Source: Chloroflexota bacterium (GTDB taxonomy: Bacteria; Chloroflexota; Anaerolineae; Promineifilales; Promineifilaceae). Taken from it: a DNA stretch of 17,001 nt. The stretch is taken from positions 1 through 17,001 of the forward strand of contig JAJRTP010000674.1 of assembly GCA_024278255.1 (NCBI GenBank). The letters are read 5' to 3'. The notes below the pieces were generated by a model. That model did no database searches and was not told where the DNA came from. It was given only the letters and a program-made list of their open reading frames with translations. Of this stretch, positions 1 through 5,760 are shown in pieces; the first letter of the stretch is position 1, and each line of letters starts with the position of its first letter. A program made the position numbers and the translations under genes.

Positions 1-2
1 AG

Positions 3-518
3 GAAATCAACCTGTCCGACGAAATGGCTCCCCTGCTGGAACCGGAAGTGCGTCAAAACGAAGACGCCTTCCTCTCCACCATCTACACCCAATTCAGCGA
101 AACCAAAGCGTGGGACGGCCTGTTTACCCTGCCTGTCACCAACACGATCGTCACCGCGCCTTACGGCGACGCCCGCTCCTACAACGGCGGCCCGGTAGAA
201 ATTTACCATACCGGCCTGGACGTAGGCGGCGGCATCGGCACGCCAATTCTGGCTTCGGCCAACGGCACAGTGGTCTTTAGCGGCCCGCTGGAACTGCGCG
301 GCAATGGGGTCATTATTGATCACGGCCTGGGGGTAATGTCCGCTTATTTCCACCTCTCGGAAATTCTGGTGAACGAGGGAGATACGGTCACGCAGGGGCA
401 GCCTGTCGGTCTGGGCGGCTCTACCGGCCTGTCCACCGGGCCGCATTTGCATTGGGATTTGCGCATTATGGATGTGCCGGTGAATGGGTTACAATGGACG
501 GAAGTGGAGTTTCCCTAA
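3..518 (+). CDS. M23 (LytM-type) metallopeptidase, 5'-truncated by window edge
   Basis: Zinc endopeptidase of the M23/LytM class, which cuts peptide cross-links in peptidoglycan or acts as an envelope regulator. The frame is open to the window edge, so the ATG at 24 is probably internal and the true start lies upstream; 171 residues are visible. The zinc-site signatures are all present: His and Asp in YHTGLDVGG, and the HxH pair in GPHLHWDLR. The stretch between (GTPILASANGTVVFSG, then GNGVIIDHG) is the usual M23 beta-sheet core. The piece before it, rich in Glu and Asp, looks like a linker or the end of an N-terminal domain. The stop codon overlaps the start of the next gene by one base (TAATG), so the two are probably co-transcribed and translationally coupled. 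Class is secure from motifs; the cellular target is unknown. Confidence 0.88.
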   Translation, partial: EINLSDEMAPLLEPEVRQNEDAFLSTIYTQFSETKAWDGLFTLPVTNTIVTAPYGDARSYNGGPVEIYHTGLDVGGGIGTPILASANGTVVFSGPLELRGNGVIIDHGLGVMSAYFHLSEILVNEGDTVTQGQPVGLGGSTGLSTGPHLHWDLRIMDVPVNGLQWTEVEFP

Positions 519-916
519 TGCTCACCATCCCCCGGCCGTTATACGACGCCATGATCCAACATTTACAAGACGAATACCCGCTGGAAGCGTGTGGCCTGCT
601 GGCCGGACAGGATGGGGTCGTGTCCCGGCAGTACCCCATCGAAAACATCCTGCGCAGTCCGGTGGCTTACGAAATGGAGCCAACACAGCAAATCCAGGCC
701 ATCATCGCCCTGGAAGAGGCCGGTCTGGAACTGGCAGCCATTTACCATTCCCACCCCCACGGCCCGTCTGCCCCTTCAGAGACGGATGTGGCGCTGGCCT
801 ACTGGCCGGAAGCAGCCTATATCATCGTTTCCCTGCAAGACCGGGCTGCGCCCCAGACGCGGGCTTTTGCTATACGGGAAGGGCGCGTCGCGGAAATCCC
901 GCTGGCGCTGTTGTAA
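518..916 (+). CDS. JAMM/MPN (M67 family) metallopeptidase
   Basis: A 132-residue zinc isopeptidase-like protein of the JAB1/MPN/Mov34 superfamily. Bacterial members remove ubiquitin-like sulfur carriers (MoaD/ThiS type) or process small proteins; the substrate here cannot be read from context. The JAMM site is complete: a catalytic Glu in PLEACGLLAG, then HSHPHGPSAPSETD, which is H-x-H-x10-D with the conserved Ser. The start chosen is the ATG at 518, which overlaps the TAA of the M23 gene and has GGAG at 507-510 seven bases upstream. A longer reading from the ATG at 452 would add 22 residues lying wholly inside the M23 gene, with no family resemblance. Length fits a stand-alone M67 protein. 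No sulfur-carrier or E1-like gene is seen nearby. Confidence 0.88.
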   Translation: MLTIPRPLYDAMIQHLQDEYPLEACGLLAGQDGVVSRQYPIENILRSPVAYEMEPTQQIQAIIALEEAGLELAAIYHSHPHGPSAPSETDVALAYWPEAAYIIVSLQDRAAPQTRAFAIREGRVAEIPLALL

Positions 917-985
917 CGATTACGGCCGTAACGTGTTATAAAAGATGCACAAAATCCTGTGCCTTATGCAGGGCTGGTGAAAACA

Positions 986-1075
986 AACCGCAAAGGCGCA
1001 GAGAACGCAAAGATTTCTAAACGACGCAAAGAACTCTGCAAGAAAAACCTCCGCGCCCTTTGCGTCTTTGCGGTT
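986..1075. repeat. Inverted repeat built of CGCAAAG units
   Basis: AACCGCAAAG at 986-995 pairs perfectly with CTTTGCGGTT at 1066-1075, and GCAGAG at 998-1003 pairs with CTCTGC at 1034-1039. CGCAAAG or its complement recurs several times in the 90 bases (989-995, 1006-1012, 1025-1031, and complementary at 1058-1064 and 1066-1072). The element fills most of the gap between the JAMM and plsY genes and runs over the first possible start codon of plsY (1068). It looks like a short dispersed intergenic repeat (REP or MITE type). Its copy number elsewhere cannot be seen from here. Confidence 0.6.
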
Positions 1076-1112
1076 AGATCAAACAAGTCAAAAGAAGAAG
1101 GCAGAAGCGAAA

Positions 1113-1793
1113 ATGGTCAATTTTCTTTATATAATCATAGCCGCAGGGCTGGGCTACCTTTGGGGAGCCATTCCCTTTGGCTACCTCTACGTGAAAAAAG
1201 TAAAAGGTGTCGATTTAACCACAGTGGGCAGCGGCCGTACCGGGGGCACCAATTCCTTCCGGGCCGCCGGGCTGAAAGTGGGCCTGGTGACCGTATTCAG
1301 CGATGTGTTCAAAGGCGCTATGAGCGTCATCCTGGCCCGCTGGATATTCGGTTCCTTTGTCAATGAGGTGTGGCTGCCCTGGATTCTGGTGACGGCCGGC
1401 GTCTTTTCCGTGATTGGGCACAACTGGTCCATCTTTTTGGATTGGCGCGGCGGGGCGGGCACGGGGCCGAATGTGGGCTGGGCGACGGCCGTATGGTGGC
1501 CCATGTTCCTGATTGGCGCGGTGGTCATGAGCCTGATGATGCGTTTTGTAGGCATCGCTTCAGTGGCTTCCCTGACCATGTCGGCCATCATTCCCCTGAC
1601 ATTTACCGGCTTGTACCTGGCCGGCGTACCCGGCTATGACAATACGCTGGCTTATATTGTGGGGGGTATTGCCGCAGCGTTGGTCGTTACCTGGTCGCTG
1701 CGACCCAATATCAAGCGATTAATAGCCGGTGATGAACGAGTGGTTGGCCCCCGGGCAAAAAAGGAACAAGAAACGGAAAAGGTTAACACTTAA
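1113..1793 (+). CDS. plsY: Glycerol-3-phosphate acyltransferase, PlsY-like, divergent
   Basis: Membrane acyltransferase of the PlsY family, which transfers an acyl group from acyl-phosphate to sn-glycerol 3-phosphate in the first step of phospholipid synthesis. The 226-residue product has several hydrophobic segments and the three family motifs in order: GSGRTGGTN (usual form GSGN-x-GATN), GHNWSIFLDWRGGAGTG (usual GHxFPVFLxFxGGKGVAT), and NIKRLIAGDERV near the C-terminus. Two deviations stand out: Asn to Arg in motif 1 and the Lys of GGKG to Ala in motif 2. The start at 1113 (MVNFLYIII) is preferred over 1068 because the longer form would add a charged 15-residue tail encoded largely by the upstream repeat; a weak AGAAGG lies upstream of 1113. 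It may be a second paralogue with altered substrate use rather than the main PlsY. The gene converges on the solute-binding gene downstream. Confidence 0.85.
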   Translation: MVNFLYIIIAAGLGYLWGAIPFGYLYVKKVKGVDLTTVGSGRTGGTNSFRAAGLKVGLVTVFSDVFKGAMSVILARWIFGSFVNEVWLPWILVTAGVFSVIGHNWSIFLDWRGGAGTGPNVGWATAVWWPMFLIGAVVMSLMMRFVGIASVASLTMSAIIPLTFTGLYLAGVPGYDNTLAYIVGGIAAALVVTWSLRPNIKRLIAGDERVVGPRAKKEQETEKVNT

Positions 1794-1801
1794 GCGGTGA
1801 C

Positions 1802-1836
1802 TGGAGATTGCCAACACCATTGGCTGCCAATCTCCA
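1802..1836. terminator. Putative bidirectional terminator hairpin
   Basis: TGGAGATTG at 1802-1810 pairs perfectly with CAATCTCCA at 1828-1836, with a second possible inner pairing GCCAA/TTGGC. It lies in the 47-base gap between two convergent genes (stops at 1793 and 1841), where a shared terminator is expected. Neither side has a clear T-run, so intrinsic termination is uncertain. Confidence 0.45.
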
Positions 1837-1840
1837 ATGC

Positions 1841-4318
1841 CTACTCCCCAATCTCTTTAGCTAAAAATTCATAATGCAGCAGCCCCAAAGCATCAATCCG
1901 CACGTCGGTTACCCCGTTTTGGGAGATGGCAAAACGCGGCTGTTGCAGCAAATCCATCGTGGGTAAATCTTCCGCCCACAGGGTTTGCATCTGGCTGAGG
2001 AGTTCGGTGCGAGCAGCCGGGTCTAATTCTTCGCGGGAATCTTGCACCAGTTTAGCCATTTGCGGGCTGTCATAGTTGGGGCAGAAACTGTTGCTGGTGA
2101 CGAAGAAATCTGTCCAGGCGCTGGCATCCATATAGGAAGTGGGCCGTCCAGGGGAAGGCCAGCCCAGCAAGTACATGGGATAGTTGCATTCGGCAATCTG
2201 GGCGCGGAACTGCTCGAAGGGGGCGCTGAACAGTTCCACCTGGAACACGCCGGTTTCTTCCAGTTGGGCTTTGATGGCGTTGGCGTAGGCCTCTTCGTTG
2301 GCGCTGTAACGGCCGTCATTCACAAACCACAATTCCACCGGCAGCGGCACCGCCTCCGTATACCCTTCCAGACGCAAAAGCGACTTGGCTTGCTCCAAAT
2401 CCCGTGGCGGGAAGACTGGTGCATGTCCCGGCACAGCATCCGGCACAGGGCTGAGCAGAGGAGCGCGCTGACCGCCAAATACGTCCTGCGCCAACGCCTC
2501 CCGATCCAGGGCCAGATTAGCCGCCTGCCGGATGAGCTTCCGATCCCACGGTTTGCTGTCCTGATTGAAGATGACGTAGCTCTTGAAAGCGGCCGGGCCA
2601 GTCCAGGGCTGGAAATCGGGGGCGCCATCGCCGTCACTGTCCACTGTTTGCAAAGCCGTGTAATCACTATAAGGCAGCCCCGTCCAGGCCAGGTCAATGG
2701 AACCGAAATTTTCCAGCGTGCGGCGCATACTGGCGGCATCCTCGTAAAAACGCAGCGTTACGTTGGCAAAAGCGGGCACGGGCTGGCCGGGCCAATCCGG
2801 ATTGGCCTGCAAAACCAGGGCATCCCCCTGCTGCCAGTTGACAATCGTGTAAGGGCCAATCCCGCCGCAGCTGCTTTCCAAATCCCAGGCGGCGGCAAAG
2901 CAGTCCTGGCTGATGGGGAAGTAAGGCGGCGTGGCCAGAATACTGGGGAAGTAGCTGGCGGGTTCCTGCAAGACAAATTTGACGGTACTGGCGTCAATCA
3001 CCTGCACGGCGTCCTCGTCGGCAAAGTTGTTTTCGTCGGCGTCTTTGAGGATGCCGTTGATGAGGAAATTCCCCAGACTGCGGCTGCGGTCTATTGACCA
3101 TTTGACGTCGTTGGCGGTGAAGGCCCGGCCGTCCGGGAAAATCAGGCCGGTGCGCAGCGGGATGGTGTATTCCAGCCCGTCTTCAGAGATGGCTGGCATG
3201 TCGGCGGCCAGCAGGGGCACAATCTGGTTGTCGTCAGTCAGGCGGTAGAGGCCGCTCATTACGTTGCTTTTCACTTCCCAGTTGATCAGGTCGGAGGCAG
3301 CGGCCGGGTCCAGATCGGACAAATCGCCCAGGATGCCAATGACAAATTCGTCGCTTCCCGTCGCTACGCGCGGTTCGCCAGGGTCGAGAACGTCGTCCGG
3401 GATGAGCCAGGCGGCGGTGTATTGCTCTACCTGGCCGGTCTGGCGCACGGCCGTAATCGCTTCATTCAAGCGTTGCAGCAGCGTTTCATCCTCTTTCGAC
3501 AGGGCAATAGCGTAAGCTTTGTTGGTGATCCAGGCGGCGCGGCCGTCGCCCCCCACAATTTTCAGATGCTGCGGCAGCGTTTGGGTGTAAAAGTCGGCAA
3601 TATAATCTTCCACGATGACGCCGCGCAGTTCCTCATCCAGCAAAGCCTGCAAGGCTTGCGCTCCATTTTCGTACAGGAACAGGTTGTTTTCGTTCATACC
3701 ATCCAGACCAATAGCTGTTTTGGCCCCAAAACTGTTCGCCACAGCGCCAATGCGCATTTCCGGCCGGACGTCGTCTGCGCTTTTAATTTCCCGTTCATCA
3801 GCCAACACGACCAACACTTGCCCTACTTCAATATACGGTTCGGTATAAGCTATACCTTCGCGCGGCTTTTCCGGGATGGCCAGATTAACCATCACGGCGT
3901 CAAAATCCCGGCTGCCGTTGGCGGCAATGTTGTCCAGAACGCCCTGGTACGGGGTGACGATGAGTTCATAGTCCAGTTGGGCCTGCTCCATAATGACTGC
4001 CAGCAGGTTGGCGTCAAAGCCATCCACTTCGCCAAACTGGTTAAACAGGGTGAAGGGCGGATTGGGCGCGTCGGTGGCGATGACGATGAAGTCCTGGTCG
4101 GCTGCGCTGATGGCATCGGGGATGGGTTCGGCTGTTGGTGGGGGCGGGCTGGGGGTTACGGCCGTTTCCTCGCCGGAATTGGCGCATCCGGCCAAAACCG
4201 CCGCGACCAGAATGGCCGCTAACCAAACGTATTGCGTATTACGTATTGCGTACAAGCTATTACGCAATACGTAATACGCAATACGCAATACACTCCCATT
4301 CTCTTTTCTTTCTTGCAT
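1841..4318 (-). CDS. Lipoprotein fusing solute-binding family 3 and family 5 domains
   Basis: An 825-residue lipoprotein carrying two different periplasmic-binding-type receptors in tandem. After the hydrophobic stretch comes a lipobox, LAGC, with Cys45 as the lipid anchor. Residues about 58-300 resemble the amino-acid-binding family (SBP_bac_3): DAPNPPFTLFNQFGEVDGFDANL, then EPYIEVGQVLVV and GAQALQALLDEELRGVIVEDY. Residues about 325-820 resemble the oligopeptide/nickel family (SBP_bac_5): PLLAADMPAISEDGLEYTIPL, FTANDVKWSIDRS, GIGPYTIVNW, and IRQAANLALDREALAQDVFGGQ. Each half is close to full family length. No permease or ATPase gene is adjacent, so it may serve a distant transporter or act as a sensor. 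The ATG at 4318 follows a promoter so closely that the mRNA may be leaderless; a TTG at 4255, inside a hairpin repeat, is an alternative that still leaves a 24-residue signal peptide. Confidence 0.85.
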   Translation of the reverse strand: MQERKENGSVLRIAYYVLRNSLYAIRNTQYVWLAAILVAAVLAGCANSGEETAVTPSPPPPTAEPIPDAISAADQDFIVIATDAPNPPFTLFNQFGEVDGFDANLLAVIMEQAQLDYELIVTPYQGVLDNIAANGSRDFDAVMVNLAIPEKPREGIAYTEPYIEVGQVLVVLADEREIKSADDVRPEMRIGAVANSFGAKTAIGLDGMNENNLFLYENGAQALQALLDEELRGVIVEDYIADFYTQTLPQHLKIVGGDGRAAWITNKAYAIALSKEDETLLQRLNEAITAVRQTGQVEQYTAAWLIPDDVLDPGEPRVATGSDEFVIGILGDLSDLDPAAASDLINWEVKSNVMSGLYRLTDDNQIVPLLAADMPAISEDGLEYTIPLRTGLIFPDGRAFTANDVKWSIDRSRSLGNFLINGILKDADENNFADEDAVQVIDASTVKFVLQEPASYFPSILATPPYFPISQDCFAAAWDLESSCGGIGPYTIVNWQQGDALVLQANPDWPGQPVPAFANVTLRFYEDAASMRRTLENFGSIDLAWTGLPYSDYTALQTVDSDGDGAPDFQPWTGPAAFKSYVIFNQDSKPWDRKLIRQAANLALDREALAQDVFGGQRAPLLSPVPDAVPGHAPVFPPRDLEQAKSLLRLEGYTEAVPLPVELWFVNDGRYSANEEAYANAIKAQLEETGVFQVELFSAPFEQFRAQIAECNYPMYLLGWPSPGRPTSYMDASAWTDFFVTSNSFCPNYDSPQMAKLVQDSREELDPAARTELLSQMQTLWAEDLPTMDLLQQPRFAISQNGVTDVRIDALGLLHYEFLAKEIGE
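4228..4285. repeat. Perfect 25-bp inverted repeat inside the signal-peptide coding region
   Basis: The arm at 4228-4252 is the exact reverse complement of the arm at 4261-4285, with an 8-base loop (4253-4260). Each arm is made of alternating CGTATTG/CGTATTA-like words. On the minus strand it is translated as the Tyr/Arg/Asn-rich run YYVLRNSLYAIRNTQY just before the hydrophobic core of the signal peptide. Both strands stay open through it. Confidence 0.85.
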
Positions 4319-4326
4319 AGAGAGGG

Positions 4327-4354
4327 AGTATAGCAATCTGGTATCTGTTGGCAA
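4327..4354 (-). promoter_or_regulatory. Sigma-70-like promoter for the dual solute-binding lipoprotein
   Basis: On the minus strand TTGCCA (plus 4349-4354) and TATACT (plus 4327-4332) are separated by 16 bases, a near-consensus pair. Transcription would start near 4320, leaving almost no leader before the ATG at 4318. No Shine-Dalgarno sequence precedes that ATG, so either translation is leaderless or it begins at the TTG at 4255. Confidence 0.5.
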
Positions 4355-4423
4355 ATGGGATACGGCCGTAGCACTACCAATCCCGCCAGGATGGGGGATC
4401 AGGTTAATGCAGTTTTAATCAGG

Positions 4424-4762
4424 CTAACCAAACAGACTGCGTATTCGTCCCATGATACCGGCCGGCTCAGTCCCGTCGCCGGAAACAATTTTTACTTTGC
4501 CGTAAAAGGCGACGTGATTTTTAATGTTGGTCGCCGCTCTTTTGGGTTTGGGGTAATACCAGGCACCGGATTTGAACTCTTTATCATCCACCACAATGTC
4601 GTAATAGCTGGCCTGGCCCTTCCAGGGACAAGTCGTGTGCTGATTGTTTTTGCGGAAATATTCTTTGTGCAGGGAATCAAGCGGAAAGTAATGATTCCCT
4701 TCTACTTTTTGGGTGTGGTCACTTTCGGCAATAACCACGCCATTCCAGATGGCTTGAGGCAT
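4424..4762 (-). CDS. DUF427 domain protein
   Basis: A 112-residue soluble protein of the DUF427 family, whose biochemical role is not established. The family signature is clear from the N-terminus: AIWNGVVIAESDHTQKVEGNHYFP, then CPWKGQASYYDIVVDDKEF, then AWYYPKPKRAATNIKNHVAFY. Family members usually end soon after the HVAFY segment. Here about 25 further residues follow (GKVKIVSGDGTEPAGIMGRIRSLFG). The start at 4762 is supported by AAGGAG six bases upstream. It is a monocistronic-looking gene between the antitoxin/toxin pair and the lipoprotein gene, all on the minus strand but with gaps of 105 and 121 bases. Confidence 0.85.
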   Translation of the reverse strand: MPQAIWNGVVIAESDHTQKVEGNHYFPLDSLHKEYFRKNNQHTTCPWKGQASYYDIVVDDKEFKSGAWYYPKPKRAATNIKNHVAFYGKVKIVSGDGTEPAGIMGRIRSLFG

Positions 4763-4790
4763 GTTGAACTCCTTGCTGTTTGACAGGGAC

Positions 4791-4819
4791 TATTTACCCT
4801 GATTATTTGTTTTTGGCAG
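4791..4819 (-). promoter_or_regulatory. Possible promoter for the DUF427 gene
   Basis: On the minus strand CTGCCA (plus 4814-4819) and TAAATA (plus 4791-4796) are 17 bases apart, about 30 bases before the start codon. The match is moderate, so this is tentative. Confidence 0.3.
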
Positions 4820-4883
4820 GATTATTCAGTGATTGAGCTTACTTTGTGGGGGAAAGAGGCATGGGGAGGAACGGCAGTTTTCC

Positions 4884-5342
4884 TTAATTGGCAGAAGAAA
4901 CAAACCCTTTTCTATACCAGGTTAAACAGTCACCCGGCGTACCCACAGGAAAAGGGATGGTCGCCTGCATCACCTGATTGTTGAGAAAATGTTTGCGATC
5001 CAGGGTAACGAAATAGTCGGCAACGGCCGTCCAAGCTGCGGCCAAACCCTGCGCATCCGGCGCATAATCCACCAGACTTTCGCACTGACGCAAATGAACA
5101 GGAGAAGATTCCGGTGTAATCTTGATACGGCTGCGATCCAAAAGCAACGCCAGGCTACCCAACGATTCGGGAGATTTCCGACGCAATACAGCTTCGATTT
5201 CTGTCAAAACCTGAGAACTAACGTGAAGTTTCACAGCCCGTGCCTCTCCCAGTTTAAGCAGCATTCGCACCCCGCTCACAGCCGACCAGATACCAGCAAA
5301 CAGGGCACTGGTGTCTAGGAAAATGTCAGGTATTGGCGTCAT
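4884..5342 (-). CDS. PIN-domain toxin (putative ribonuclease)
   Basis: A 152-residue PIN-domain protein, the usual toxin half of VapBC-like toxin-antitoxin modules, which cleave RNA with Mg2+-bound acidic residues. Visible acidic positions fit the fold: Asp10 in DIFLDTSALFAG, Glu in LTEIEAVLRR, Asp in APDAQGLAAAW, and Asp in DYFVTLDRKHF. The start at 5342 (MTPIPDIFLD) begins the domain directly; extending the frame upstream to 5474 would add 44 Trp/Lys/Arg-rich residues that are only the antitoxin gene read in another frame. It overlaps the antitoxin gene by 17 bases, the typical coupled arrangement. The octamer ACGGCCGT at 5023 encodes Thr-Ala-Val here. Confidence 0.82.
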   Translation of the reverse strand: MTPIPDIFLDTSALFAGIWSAVSGVRMLLKLGEARAVKLHVSSQVLTEIEAVLRRKSPESLGSLALLLDRSRIKITPESSPVHLRQCESLVDYAPDAQGLAAAWTAVADYFVTLDRKHFLNNQVMQATIPFPVGTPGDCLTWYRKGFVSSAN

Positions 5343-5589
5343 ATTTTTCCCGCTCTTCCCGCAAAGCCAACAGCATACTTTCCAGCGATTCTCCCTCTTC
5401 CACCAGCGAGTAGGTAATTTGTTCCGCCAGGGAATCAATTTGAGAGCGTCCTGGGGCAAGAACAAATACGCCACCCAAATCCAGCAAGGTGAAATCGTCC
5501 CCAGCCTGAAGATTATAATTTTCCCGCAAGGGCTTGGGCAATGTCACCACGCCGCGTTGTCCCAATTGCAAGTTCATCGTGTCCATCAC
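5326..5589 (-). CDS. AbrB/MazE-like antitoxin
   Basis: An 87-residue protein with an N-terminal swapped-hairpin DNA-binding domain of the SpoVT/AbrB/MazE kind: LGQRGVVTLPKPLRENYNLQAGDDFTLLDLGGVFVLAP. A C-terminal helix (LAEQITYSLVEEGESLESMLLALREEREKYD) probably wraps and inhibits the PIN toxin encoded next. The start is either GTG 5589 or the adjacent ATG 5586; AGGAG lies about 8 or 11 bases before them. Repression of its own operon is expected for this family and is supported by the palindromic operator directly upstream. The last codons overlap the toxin gene by 17 bases. Confidence 0.82.
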   Translation of the reverse strand: MMDTMNLQLGQRGVVTLPKPLRENYNLQAGDDFTLLDLGGVFVLAPGRSQIDSLAEQITYSLVEEGESLESMLLALREEREKYDANT

Positions 5590-5600
5590 AATTCGCTCTC

Positions 5601-5655
5601 CTGATATACTGATTAACTGATTATCAGTATATCAGAAATCAATGAATGATTGCAA
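5601..5655 (-). promoter_or_regulatory. Toxin-antitoxin promoter with palindromic operator
   Basis: CTGATATACTGA at 5601-5612 is the exact reverse complement of TCAGTATATCAG at 5624-5635. Inside are a direct repeat ACTGATTA (5608-5615 and 5616-5623) and a smaller palindrome ACTGAT-T-ATCAGT centred at 5622. The minus-strand -10 TATACT (plus 5626-5631) is embedded in one arm, and TTGCAA (5650-5655) lies 18 bases further as a -35. The geometry is that of an autorepressed toxin-antitoxin promoter, ending about 12 bases from the antitoxin start. Confidence 0.65.
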
Positions 5656-5678
5656 GCTCCTTGATTAGATAGTATCCT
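5650..5678 (+). promoter_or_regulatory. Possible promoter for the ATPase/TOPRIM operon
   Basis: TTGCAA (5650-5655) and TATCCT (5673-5678) are 17 bases apart on the plus strand. TTGCAA is self-complementary, so the same hexamer could be the -35 box of the divergent antitoxin promoter. Other AT-rich -10 candidates exist closer to the gene (for example TATATG near 5732), so the assignment is weak. Confidence 0.3.
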
Positions 5679-5760
5679 AACTAGCAGATATGACACACTA
5701 ACAAAATATACCGTACCTCTGCTAAAGACTGTATATGTCCAATAACCTTAAGGAGCAAAC

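Noticed and set aside
452..517. Longer start for the JAMM gene
   Set aside because: The added residues are the M23 gene read in another frame; the TAATG overlap start at 518 has its own ribosome site.
1021..1112. Start of plsY at ATG 1068
   Set aside because: The first codons would be encoded by the CGCAAAG repeat and add a polar tail ahead of the first membrane segment; 1113 is more natural.
2042..3097. 351-codon plus-strand open frame
   Set aside because: It is the shadow of the minus-strand solute-binding gene, where motifs and codon pattern are clear.
5343..5474. Longer start for the PIN toxin
   Set aside because: The extra residues are the antitoxin gene in another frame and are rich in Trp, Lys and Arg; the domain begins at 5342.
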